This document shows, in pieces, positions 33,125 to 41,442 of a stretch of 64,000 bases of DNA; within the stretch, counting starts at the first letter, position 1, and each line of letters begins with the position of its first letter. A program made the translations under genes and the position numbers. The stretch is from Pseudalkalibacillus hwajinpoensis (GTDB taxonomy: Bacteria; Bacillota; Bacilli; Bacillales; Guptibacillaceae), in NCBI RefSeq assembly GCF_039851965.1, contig NZ_CP156674.1:1364001-1428000 (forward strand), in the 5' to 3' direction. The notes below the pieces were generated by a model. It searched no databases, was not told the DNA's origin, and worked only from the letters and a program-made list of their open reading frames with translations.

Positions 33125-33709
33125 ATGGCACGAGGTTTTTCTAAACAGGAATTAACAGAGATTCGACAACAGCTGATTGATGAAGCAAGAAATCAGTATC
33201 GCACTAGAGGATTTAAGACAGGGATCAAAGATTTAACCGATGCTATCGGGATTGCCCCTGGTTCATTCTATAAGTTCTATACGTCGAAAGAAGAGCTCAT
33301 CTTCACCATACTTGAAGAAGAAGAAGCCTCCATTAAAGAAATATTGTTTAATGAATTCAATCATATGGCATTCACATCTCCAAACGAGATTGCATGCTTT
33401 TTGATAAGAGGGGTCGAGCTTGCGACCGGCAATCCCTTTATCGAACTCATGATGTCTCCAACCCAAATGAGTGCGATCTCGCGCAAAGTACCGAAAGAGC
33501 GGTTAGAACGTCATATGAATCATGACCAATTATCACTTGAGAAGCTGCTCCCCCTTCAAGATCATCCTCAAAAGAAGACGATTGGTAGCGTCATTCGTGC
33601 GTTCTTTCTTCTAACAATGCATCAGCGAGAAATCGGTCAAGACGAGTTTCAAAACACGCTTCACTTTTATGCCAACGCACTGGCACATGAAATTCTTAGG
33701 GAGGGATAA
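33125..33709 (+). CDS. TetR/AcrR family regulator
   Basis: A 194-residue repressor with an N-terminal TetR helix-turn-helix (residues about 8-55): YRTRGFKTGIKDLTDAIGIA then PGSFYKFYTSKEELI. The C-terminal ligand domain gives no hint of an inducer. ATG 33125 has GGGG nine bases upstream. It ends three bases before an ABC exporter operon, so it most probably represses its own operon and responds to an exported compound. Confidence 0.88.
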   Translation: MARGFSKQELTEIRQQLIDEARNQYRTRGFKTGIKDLTDAIGIAPGSFYKFYTSKEELIFTILEEEEASIKEILFNEFNHMAFTSPNEIACFLIRGVELATGNPFIELMMSPTQMSAISRKVPKERLERHMNHDQLSLEKLLPLQDHPQKKTIGSVIRAFFLLTMHQREIGQDEFQNTLHFYANALAHEILREG

Positions 33710-33712
33710 AGG

Positions 33713-34570
33713 ATGCTGAAGATTAGCCAGGTAAGCTATCGCTATCCCAAATCTCATCATCAAACGTTGACTGACATTGATTTCGCGGTTGCTGAAGGGG
33801 AGATCTTTGGATTTCTTGGTCCATCCGGAGCTGGAAAGAGCACGATTCAAAAAATCCTGATCGGTTTGATTAAAGACTATCAGGGTTCAGCGATCGTGAA
33901 TGGACATGAAATTCGTGAAACGACTTCTGACTTCTATGAACAGATCGGAGTGGCATTTGAATTTCCAAATTTCTATTCAAAATTTACAGCAATGGAGAAC
34001 TTGAAGCTCTTCTCGAAGTTTTATAAAAGCAAAGGGAATGAACCGCTCGATCTGTTGAAGCAAGTGGGACTTGAGGAAGCTGCCCAAATGAAAGCCTCTG
34101 CTTTATCGAAAGGCATGAAGATGCGACTTAATTTCGTACGTGCGCTTCTTCATAATCCAGATATTCTTTTTCTCGATGAACCAACATCAGGTCTTGATCC
34201 CACAAATGCACGGATGATCATCGACTACATTTTGAATATGAAGCACGAAGGAAAAACAGTGATCATCACAACTCATAACATGCACGTTGCTGAGGAAATC
34301 TGTGACCGTGTCGCGTTTATTGTTGATGGGAAAGTCGAACTTATCGATGCGCCCCAAAAGCTTATGCGAAAAAGAAGCAAACAAACACTGCACCTCACCT
34401 TCCATAAGGAGTCAGGTGGGGCCTCAACACTCACACTGCCAACTACAAATCTAGCTAACAATCCAACCTTTATGGAAATTCTACAGAGCAATCGATTGAT
34501 TTCAATGTATACAGAAGAAGCAACTCTAGAGGATATTTTCATTGAAGTAACTGGGAGGAAACTGGCATGA
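33713..34570 (+). CDS. ABC exporter ATP-binding protein
   Basis: A 285-residue ATPase. Walker A is LGPSGAGKST (about residues 35-44), the signature is LSKGMKMRL, a variant of LSGGQ seen in ABC-2-type exporters, and Walker B is PDILFLDEPTSGLDPT with the switch His in VIITTHNMHVAEEI. The C-terminal extension ends in LEDIFIEVTGR, common to drug and lantibiotic-type exporters. It is translationally coupled to the permease gene that starts at 34567 within its stop codon. Confidence 0.9.
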   Translation: MLKISQVSYRYPKSHHQTLTDIDFAVAEGEIFGFLGPSGAGKSTIQKILIGLIKDYQGSAIVNGHEIRETTSDFYEQIGVAFEFPNFYSKFTAMENLKLFSKFYKSKGNEPLDLLKQVGLEEAAQMKASALSKGMKMRLNFVRALLHNPDILFLDEPTSGLDPTNARMIIDYILNMKHEGKTVIITTHNMHVAEEICDRVAFIVDGKVELIDAPQKLMRKRSKQTLHLTFHKESGGASTLTLPTTNLANNPTFMEILQSNRLISMYTEEATLEDIFIEVTGRKLA

Positions 34571-35259
34571 GGATGATGACCCAGATAAGGACAGATATTT
34601 CATTTCAAATCAAACATGGTTTCTATCTTGCCTATCTCGTTGTATCCGTTTTTTACATTACCTTCCTTGCTTTTATTCCTCCATCATGGAAAGAAACGGC
34701 AGCTGTTCTGCTTATTTTCTCTGATTGTTCTTTTCTCGGATCCTTTTTCGTTGGGGGCATCATCCTCTTGGAAAGGGATCAAGGTATGATTCAACAGCTA
34801 CTCATCAGTCCACTAAGAATTTCTGAATATATTTTAGGCAAGGCTCTGTCTCTTTCCTGTCTAGCTACTGTGGCAAGTTCAGTCATATTGCTTGCTAGTT
34901 TTGGTCTTTCGCTTCACTACACACCTATTCTAGTCGCAGTGTTCATTTGCTCCTTATTTGCTACGTTTCTAGGCATGATGGTGGCGATCAGAGTCAAATC
35001 GCTCAATCAGTACTTGCTCGTTACACCTTTATTCGTACCCATCTTTTTTTTACCAATGGCAAACTACTTTTCCCTCCCAGCTCCAACGTTGCTCAAGTGG
35101 ACGCCGGGATATAACACTCTTCAAATGATCACAGATGGTTTTCATCCTATTCCTCATCTATCACTTCCGATTTTTATTTTAATTAGCTGGGTCATTCTTT
35201 TCTTCTTTATAACCAAGCGTCAATATGAACGTATTTTTTTTAAGAATGGTGGTGAATAA
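34567..35259 (+). CDS. ABC-2 type permease subunit 1
   Basis: A 230-residue protein with six hydrophobic segments of the ABC-2 exporter fold. Its start overlaps the ATPase stop (ATGA). The cytoplasmic loop LERDQGMIQQLLISPLRISEYILGK is the coupling region typical of these permeases. The arrangement tetR - ATPase - two different permeases resembles multidrug exporter operons such as the fluoroquinolone exporters of actinobacteria; the substrate here is unknown. Confidence 0.85.
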   Translation: MRMMTQIRTDISFQIKHGFYLAYLVVSVFYITFLAFIPPSWKETAAVLLIFSDCSFLGSFFVGGIILLERDQGMIQQLLISPLRISEYILGKALSLSCLATVASSVILLASFGLSLHYTPILVAVFICSLFATFLGMMVAIRVKSLNQYLLVTPLFVPIFFLPMANYFSLPAPTLLKWTPGYNTLQMITDGFHPIPHLSLPIFILISWVILFFFITKRQYERIFFKNGGE

Positions 35260-35260
35260 G

Positions 35261-35983
35261 ATGGCGCGCATACTTTCTCTATTGTTCTATGATTTGAAAG
35301 CAATTTGGAAAGACCTGATGACGATGATTTCCATTTTTGCCCCTATCTTGATGGCACTGTTCTTTCGTTTTGCAACTCCTATTTTAGATGAAGCATTCTT
35401 TAAAGGAACAACCTTTCCTCCTTCGGATCAAAATCTGGTTATCGGTTTGCTTCTGCTGCTCACGACACCGGTGATGCTTGGCATGATGAGCGGATTTATC
35501 CTTCTTGACGAAAAAGACGAAGGAATCGCCATGTCGATTGCGGTTACTCCCTTTCAATTAAAAGGCTATTTGTTCTATCGCCTGTATCTCCCCATGATCA
35601 TTAGTCTGTTGTTAGCTTTTCCGGTACTCACCATCGGAGGGTTCACCGAAATTATGACATTACGACTACTTCCCTTTTTGCTGTTAATTATCGTAGAAAC
35701 ACCAATCATCGCTCTCCTTATGGCGAGCACAGCAGAAAATAAGGTAGAAGGTTTAGCTATCGCAAAGGTAATCAGTATCATTCTTGCCATTCCAATCGCG
35801 ATTTACTTCATTGATCATCCTGCACTGATGCTTGCTGGAATTTTGCCTCCATACTGGCCGATCAAAGGATATCTGCTTACAATGAACGGCTGGCATCTAT
35901 CCGGGTTCCTTTTTCTTATCATTGGGATTCTTTATCATCTACTATTGTTTTATTATTTAATGAAACGATACGAGCGACGATAG
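35261..35983 (+). CDS. ABC-2 type permease subunit 2
   Basis: A 240-residue permease with six hydrophobic segments, starting one base after the stop of the previous gene. ATG 35261 follows GGTGGTGAATAAG. The cytoplasmic coupling loop is LDEKDEGIAMSIAVTPFQLKGY, parallel to that of subunit 1, so the two are likely to form a heterodimer with the ATPase. It ends the operon at a terminator. Confidence 0.85.
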   Translation: MARILSLLFYDLKAIWKDLMTMISIFAPILMALFFRFATPILDEAFFKGTTFPPSDQNLVIGLLLLLTTPVMLGMMSGFILLDEKDEGIAMSIAVTPFQLKGYLFYRLYLPMIISLLLAFPVLTIGGFTEIMTLRLLPFLLLIIVETPIIALLMASTAENKVEGLAIAKVISIILAIPIAIYFIDHPALMLAGILPPYWPIKGYLLTMNGWHLSGFLFLIIGILYHLLLFYYLMKRYERR

Positions 35984-36020
35984 AAAGTCTGTTCCAAATA
36001 GGCTTTCTATCGTTCATTTT
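35978..36020 (+). terminator. Terminator of the tetR-ABC operon
   Basis: CGATAGAAAGTC and GGCTTTCTATCG form a 12-base arm pair with a single weak position, followed by TTCATTTTG. Confidence 0.75.
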
Positions 36021-36125
36021 GCTTCCTCACATGCATCTTCAATATCCCCGTCGGCCCCTTTCTGGTTCAGCTGGATCATTTGCTCAGCCATCACTTCTGG
36101 AGGAGTGCTTTACGCTGCTTTTTAA

Positions 36126-37535
36126 TTACTTCTCAATTTTATCTCCTTGTTTCTCCCATGCTGCAAAACCACCGCTATAATTCAAGATATCCTTAAATCC
36201 AAGTGATTGTAGCAAGCTCGTTCCGATCGCTGAACGTGTACCAGATTGGCAGTGAACAACAACCGTTTTATCTTCTGGAATGTCCTTCGCCTGATCTTCC
36301 AAATAGCCAAGCATATGATGATTGGCATCAGGAATATGTCCTTCGCTCCACTCATTTTCTTTTCGGATATCCACAACATAAACATCTTCTTTTTTGTAAA
36401 CATCCTTTAATTCTTCTGTGGAAATAAAGGAATAGCCTTCAAGATCATCCCACTGCGAAAGTAGTTCTGAGCTAGCGTACGCTCTAATATGGTCGATGCC
36501 AATGGAATGTAAAGCCCTCACGATGTTTTCTTTTTGATCATCTTCCGCAATGAGCAGCAAATCGTGATCATAGTTAAGCACCCAGCCTGACCAGTTTGTG
36601 AAAGCTTTATTAAATGGAAGATTGATCGCTCCTTCAATGTGACCGTCTGCGAAATCCTGCGCTGGACGTGTATCAACGATCGTTGTGTTAGCGTTCGATG
36701 CAACCATACGAAATTCATCAACATTTGAGATCTTCGCAAGTTCTTTACCTGTTAATACATTCGGTCCTTCTTTATTCACTTTTTTCATGACTGCAAAATA
36801 GGTTGGCGCTTCTGGCTGCTCGTTCAATAGCTCTTTTACAAACGTTCCTTCGTTTTCTTCTTTCAATGCCCAGTTATTCCGCAGTTCATAGCCCACTGTC
36901 GATTGTGGAACAGCTCCTAATGACTTCCCGCAGGCACTCCCTGCACCGTGACCTGGCCAAACCGTTAAGAATTCTGGTAGTTCTTTAAACTTTTGAAGTG
37001 ACTTGAAGATGTCCTTAGCTCCAGTTTCAGCTGTTCCTACAGCGCCAGCTGCTTTTTCAAGCAAATCTGGACGACCAATATCACCTACAAAAACAAAATC
37101 TCCAGTAAATATGCCCATCGGTACTTCAGAGCCTCCACCACGATCCGTCAGCTCGAAAGAAATACTCTCTGGAGTGTGCCCAGGAGTGCGCATAACGCGT
37201 AGTTCCACATTTCCAACGTTAATAATGGAACCATCTGTAACGAGGTCTACGTTCAATCCTTCAAGGTAACCGTATTTCCAATCTTGATCTCCTTCATCTG
37301 ATAAATATAATTTCACATCATGCTTTTCAGCTAATTGTCTGGCGCCTGAAACAAAATCAGCATGGATGTGCGTTTCCGCAGCTGCAGCCAGATGGAATCC
37401 TTCTGTTTTGGCTGTTTCTAAATATGGTGCTACATCACGAGCCGGGTCGATCATGAGTGCTTCACCAGTTCGCTGACATCCGATCATATACGAATACTGT
37501 GCAAGTTTCTCATCAAAAAACGCACGTATATACAT
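36126..37535 (-). CDS. cstB: CstB-like persulfide dioxygenase-rhodanese fusion
   Basis: A 469-residue enzyme. The N-terminal metallo-beta-lactamase domain (about 1-240) has the iron-site motif THIHADFVSGAR, the His in RTPGHTPES, the Asp in GIFTGDFVFVGD and WPGHGAGSACG, as in ETHE1-type persulfide dioxygenases. Two rhodanese modules follow. The first (about 265-355) has no active-site Cys; the last has VVVHCQSGTRSAIG with the catalytic Cys. This is the domain order of S. aureus CstB, which oxidises persulfides to thiosulfate. A CsoR/CstR-like palindrome precedes it, but no cstA or cstR gene is adjacent. Confidence 0.88.
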   Translation of the reverse strand: MYIRAFFDEKLAQYSYMIGCQRTGEALMIDPARDVAPYLETAKTEGFHLAAAAETHIHADFVSGARQLAEKHDVKLYLSDEGDQDWKYGYLEGLNVDLVTDGSIINVGNVELRVMRTPGHTPESISFELTDRGGGSEVPMGIFTGDFVFVGDIGRPDLLEKAAGAVGTAETGAKDIFKSLQKFKELPEFLTVWPGHGAGSACGKSLGAVPQSTVGYELRNNWALKEENEGTFVKELLNEQPEAPTYFAVMKKVNKEGPNVLTGKELAKISNVDEFRMVASNANTTIVDTRPAQDFADGHIEGAINLPFNKAFTNWSGWVLNYDHDLLLIAEDDQKENIVRALHSIGIDHIRAYASSELLSQWDDLEGYSFISTEELKDVYKKEDVYVVDIRKENEWSEGHIPDANHHMLGYLEDQAKDIPEDKTVVVHCQSGTRSAIGTSLLQSLGFKDILNYSGGFAAWEKQGDKIEK

Positions 37536-37565
37536 GGTTTAATCCTCCCGTAAAAGAATTATCAA

Positions 37566-37582
37566 TTACCCTATGGGGTATA
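37566..37582 (-). promoter_or_regulatory. CsoR/CstR-like operator before cstB
   Basis: TTACCCTATGGGGTATA is a near-palindrome of the ATACC...GGTAT type bound by CsoR-family repressors, including the persulfide sensor CstR. It overlaps a TATTAT-type -10 box read on the minus strand, about 35 bases upstream of the start codon. Confidence 0.6.
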
Positions 37583-38060
37583 TAATATCATCATAAACTC
37601 TTTAAAAGTTTTCATCAACCCTCTTGCTTTGTACCCTCATAAGATAGTTCTTCAAATCATGAACTTTCCCTTCCACTGAAAAAGCCGTTTTTGCTATTCC
37701 ATTCACCGACTGAAGCAATGAGAAGATTCCTTTTCAAAAGGCTTGATTCTTATTAATACCCCCACAATAAACTGTTTAAATTATATTAAAAATCGAAATA
37801 AAAACGCTTTTATTTACGCACTAAACTTTTTGGATTTAGTCCTTTAATCTTATGATTTTCATATTATTTTCTATTAAGTAGAAAACATAACCAATAAAAG
37901 GTGTGAATAAGATGATTTTTCGGGATTATAATAAGTTTCATTACTAAAGTATTCCAACACTTTTATTTCCCGCTTTTTAATAACGCAAATGATTATGATA
38001 GCATGATGAACGGTGCGAACCTCAGAAAAGACACACAGATAAGGAAGTGACATTTACGTA
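37583..38060. other. Intergenic stretch before the symporter, weak signals only
   Basis: About 480 AT-rich bases. TAAAAACGCTTTTA (about 37799-37812) is cre-like with two mismatches. An 11-codon ORF (37912-37947, MIFRDYNKFHY) has AAAGGTG upstream and overlaps CGGGA that could pair with TCCCG before CTTTTTAA, but the rest of the stem is poor. No larger gene is seen. Confidence 0.3.
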
Positions 38061-39455
38061 ATGGAGATTACATACAATCCTAATCTTCTATGGTTTGTTA
38101 TAGCTTATGGCATCCTCATGGTCGGACTAGGAATTTATTTTTCAAAGAAAGTATCAAATAGTGAGGATTTCATACTTGCTGGTAAAGGACTCGGAGCTCT
38201 TGTACTGACAGGAACGCTTTTAGCAACATGGACAGGAAGCGGAAGTATTTCAGGCGGGGAAACCTCGATGGCCTATAGCTATGGTATTATTCCTGCGTTT
38301 CTTATGGCTATTCCAACGCTATTAGGGATTCTTATTCTTTATATCATCGCTCCAAGAATACGAGCATTTGGGAAATATACGGTCTCTTCTATTCTTGAAG
38401 AAAAATACGGTTCATTCGCGAGGACGCTGGCAGGCATTATCATTATTCTTGCCTATGTAGGAATTGTCTCCTATCAGATGAAAGGGTTTGGCTTCATTCT
38501 GAATCTCACAACAGGAATTTCAGTTGAAATTGGAACCATTATCGGTGCTGCTCTTATCATCTTCCTGGCAACGATTGGTGGATTACGTTCAGTAGCTCCT
38601 ACTGATGCAGTTAGTGCCATTCTTATGGTTGTCGGTTTAGGAATCACTTTACCAACTATCATTGTCATTGCAGGTGGTTGGGACAGCATCCTGGCGAATG
38701 TTCCACAAGATCACTTAACATTCAGTGGTCAATTATCGAACATTCAATTACTTGGGTATTTATTACCGTCCTTATTTCTACTACTTGCTGACCAGAACAT
38801 GTATCAACGGTTGGCATCATCTAGCGGTGACAGTTCTTCGAAAAAAGCCCAAATTGGTTGGCTCGTTGCCATGCTACTAATTTCTCCAACGATTAGTATA
38901 ATTGCTTTCGCAGCACGTTCTATCTTTCCTGATATCGATCCTGGAATGGCGCTAATGGCAACAACCGTAGTTATGCCAACGTTCGTAGGCGGTATATTAT
39001 TAACCGCTGCTACAGCGTTTATTATTACAACAGGTAACTCTTACCTCCTATCTGCCGCCACGAACGTAACCTATGATCTATATGGGAAATATTTTAAAAA
39101 GGATGCTAGTGATAAGCAGTTACTCGTGATGACAAAATGGTTCATCGTGATACTTGGGGTACTTGCCTATGTGATTATTAGCTTTTTCCCTACTGTATTA
39201 TCTGTTCAAATGTATGCTTACACGGTTTACGGAGCAGGCATCACCCCTGCCGTCTTAGCCGTTTTCTTCTGGAAACGTGTCAACATTTATGGCGGTGTTT
39301 CATCGATGATTGCAGGTGTTGTTACTACGCTTGTATGGGAAATCCCTCTCGCTAAACCATTTGAGCTAAACAGTGTTCTTTTCGCTGTTCCAGTAGCCGT
39401 TATCGTATTGATTGCCGTTACGTTATTAACATCACACAAAACAAAGACCGAATAG
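38061..39455 (+). CDS. Sodium:solute symporter family transporter
   Basis: A 464-residue SSS-family permease with about 13 membrane helices. Family features are the N-terminal ILAGKGLGALVLTGTLLATWTG, GLRSVAPTDAVSAILMVVG and LLADQNMYQRLASS. It uses a Na+ gradient to import a small solute. The gene downstream encodes an M24 peptidase in the same direction with 37 bases between, which suggests that a peptide, proline-containing dipeptide or related amino acid derivative is imported; that is inference. ATG 38061 is preceded by AAGGAAGTGAC. Confidence 0.88.
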   Translation: MEITYNPNLLWFVIAYGILMVGLGIYFSKKVSNSEDFILAGKGLGALVLTGTLLATWTGSGSISGGETSMAYSYGIIPAFLMAIPTLLGILILYIIAPRIRAFGKYTVSSILEEKYGSFARTLAGIIIILAYVGIVSYQMKGFGFILNLTTGISVEIGTIIGAALIIFLATIGGLRSVAPTDAVSAILMVVGLGITLPTIIVIAGGWDSILANVPQDHLTFSGQLSNIQLLGYLLPSLFLLLADQNMYQRLASSSGDSSSKKAQIGWLVAMLLISPTISIIAFAARSIFPDIDPGMALMATTVVMPTFVGGILLTAATAFIITTGNSYLLSAATNVTYDLYGKYFKKDASDKQLLVMTKWFIVILGVLAYVIISFFPTVLSVQMYAYTVYGAGITPAVLAVFFWKRVNIYGGVSSMIAGVVTTLVWEIPLAKPFELNSVLFAVPVAVIVLIAVTLLTSHKTKTE

Positions 39456-39492
39456 AACTGATACGAATTTTAGAGAACAGGTTGTGAGAAAA

Positions 39493-40593
39493 ATGAATCA
39501 TCGTTTAGAAAATTTCTCGAAATGGCTAGGAGAGACTGAACAAACATTTGCGTTTGTTCACTCTTCATCGAATGTCTTCTATCTATCCAACTTCGAGTGC
39601 GAACCACATGAACGGCTCTTAGGCTTATTTATTTTTCCTGATACAGATCCATTTCTTGTTTGTCCGGGTATGGAAGTCTCTCAAGCTAGAGAGGCAGGAT
39701 GGAAAAACGACATCATCGGACATGGTGATGCTGATGATCCATGGGAACTCATCCATCATGCGTTGAAGAAACGCGGAGTCACAGAAGCAAACCGGGTGGC
39801 CATTGAAAAAGAAACCCTTTCCTATGGACGAGCTGAACAAATCATGAAACGTTATCCCTCCGTTTCTTTCTCAAGTGCTGAAGAGAAACTTCATGAGCTA
39901 CGTTTGATCAAAGATAAAAAAGAATTAGAAATTCTCAAAAAAGCTGCTGCACTGGCTGACTTCGGGGTGGAAACTGGAGTGAAAGCACTACAAGAAGGAT
40001 GCACTGAAATGGAAGTCCTAGCAACGATCGAATACGAACTAAAGAAAAAAGGAATTAGAGAAATGTCTTTTTCAACAATGGTTTTATTTGGTAAAAAAGC
40101 AGGACAGCCACACGGTAACCCTGGGGATCGCAAATTAAAACGTGGAGACCTCGTCTTATTCGATCTCGGTGTGGTGTTTGGTGGATATTGTTCAGATATT
40201 ACGCGAACAGTTGCTTATAAAGAAGTTAACGAAAAACAAAAAGAAATATATGATGTTGTACTGAACGCTCAGCTTCAAACGCTTGAAATCTCCAAACCTG
40301 GAACCAGAGTTGGGGATTTAGATAAAACTGCTAGACAGATCATTAAAGAAGCAGGATATGAAAACCAGTTCCCTCATCGAATCGGTCATGGTATTGGAAT
40401 CGATGTACATGAGTATCCATCGATGAGTGAGAACAACAATTCCTTTTTAGTCGAAGGAATGACTTATACGATCGAGCCAGGTGTTTATTTACCTGAGGTT
40501 GGTGGAGTTAGAATTGAAGATGATGTGCTTGTTACGAAAACAGGATATGAAACATTAACAAAGTATCCGAAAGAACTTCAGATTGTTGAATAA
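39493..40593 (+). CDS. M24 family peptidase (Xaa-Pro dipeptidase/aminopeptidase P type)
   Basis: A 366-residue metallopeptidase with an N-terminal creatinase-like domain (about 1-130) and a C-terminal pita-bread domain. The five metal ligands are visible: D in VLFDLGVVFGG, D in YCSDITRTV, H in FPHRIGHGIGIDVHEYP, and the two Glu in TIEPGVYLPEVGGVRIEDDV. It would release N-terminal residues next to proline, or act on a related amide. ATG 39493 gives the usual MNHRLENF start; GTG 39484 is an alternative. It is likely co-transcribed with the symporter. Confidence 0.88.
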   Translation: MNHRLENFSKWLGETEQTFAFVHSSSNVFYLSNFECEPHERLLGLFIFPDTDPFLVCPGMEVSQAREAGWKNDIIGHGDADDPWELIHHALKKRGVTEANRVAIEKETLSYGRAEQIMKRYPSVSFSSAEEKLHELRLIKDKKELEILKKAAALADFGVETGVKALQEGCTEMEVLATIEYELKKKGIREMSFSTMVLFGKKAGQPHGNPGDRKLKRGDLVLFDLGVVFGGYCSDITRTVAYKEVNEKQKEIYDVVLNAQLQTLEISKPGTRVGDLDKTARQIIKEAGYENQFPHRIGHGIGIDVHEYPSMSENNNSFLVEGMTYTIEPGVYLPEVGGVRIEDDVLVTKTGYETLTKYPKELQIVE

Positions 40594-40598
40594 ACGTG

Positions 40599-40630
40599 AA
40601 GGAACGCTCCATACAGTCGTTCCTTTTTTC
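40599..40630 (+). terminator. Terminator after the M24 peptidase
   Basis: AAGGAACG and CGTTCCTT form an 8-bp stem followed by TTTTTCT. Confidence 0.7.
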
Positions 40631-40769
40631 TATTTTATTTTCGTAACACTAAGGGTCCACTCCATTTGGTTTTTTTCTTATAATCAGGTTACAAAACCAA
40701 CATATAAGGGAACGCTTGAATGCAGGTCATTTTTCTCAATCAACTTTAATATCATCTTGGAGGTTTACT

Positions 40770-41249
40770 ATGTTTACTTTAAGCGATATCCCGATGTTCT
40801 TTGTGAACTTCTTTATCATATTACCGATTGTTACACTGCTGCATGAAGCAGGACACGTACTCATGGCACGCCTATTCGGCGGGAGAATCAAATTCTGTAT
40901 CGGTACCGGTAAGACTTTGCTCCACATAGGTCCACTTGAAATAAAGAAGAAATACTTCATGGAAGGCTGGTGTCAGTACGAGGATTTAACGTATAACAAA
41001 ACGTGGGCGCACGTCGCGATTTACGCGGCGGGTAGTCTGTTCAATATTATTGTTGTCTTTACTTTGAACGCATTAATTTATGCGAAGGTCCTTCCAGTCG
41101 ACCTATTTTTCTATCAGTTCACCTATTTCTCCATCTACTTTATTTTCTTCTCGTTAATGCCTTATCGAAATGACGGTGGAAAACCGAGCGATGGCATGGC
41201 AATTTACGAAGTGATTCGGTACGGGAAAGCAGAAGATCCGATCGATTGA
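40770..41249 (+). CDS. M50 family (site-2 protease-like) membrane metallopeptidase
   Basis: A 159-residue membrane protein with the zinc motif TLLHEAGHVLMARLFGG in its first helix, the H-E-x-x-H of M50 peptidases, and three further hydrophobic segments. A second typical ligand motif N-x-x-P-x-x-x-x-D-G appears as SLMPYRNDGGKPSDG. ATG 40770 has GGAGG six bases upstream; the longer reading to 40716 is unsupported. Small M50-like proteins are common in Bacillaceae and mostly of unknown substrate. A terminator follows. Confidence 0.8.
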   Translation: MFTLSDIPMFFVNFFIILPIVTLLHEAGHVLMARLFGGRIKFCIGTGKTLLHIGPLEIKKKYFMEGWCQYEDLTYNKTWAHVAIYAAGSLFNIIVVFTLNALIYAKVLPVDLFFYQFTYFSIYFIFFSLMPYRNDGGKPSDGMAIYEVIRYGKAEDPID

Positions 41250-41271
41250 TATTCGAATATCAATAATAAGA

Positions 41272-41305
41272 GAGGTGGCTACTATCTTAAAAATAGCCAC
41301 CTTTC
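41272..41305 (+). terminator. Terminator after the M50 gene
   Basis: GAGGTGGCTA and TAGCCACCTT form a 9-bp stem around an A/T-rich loop, followed by TCTAT. Confidence 0.7.
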
Positions 41306-41442
41306 TATCGTTAAGATAATTTGTTTCTCTAACAAAGTTCATATAGAAACCACTTCCTCGCTAAGATTTTACAGATTTTGATGTTTGAGAAACAATTAAT
41401 TCGGAAATAGGTGGATTAAACTAACAACAAGGATATGGGAGA

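Noticed and set aside
40583..40846. 87-codon ORF overlapping the M24 and M50 genes
   Set aside because: It overlaps a terminator and the start of the well-supported M50 gene in another frame.
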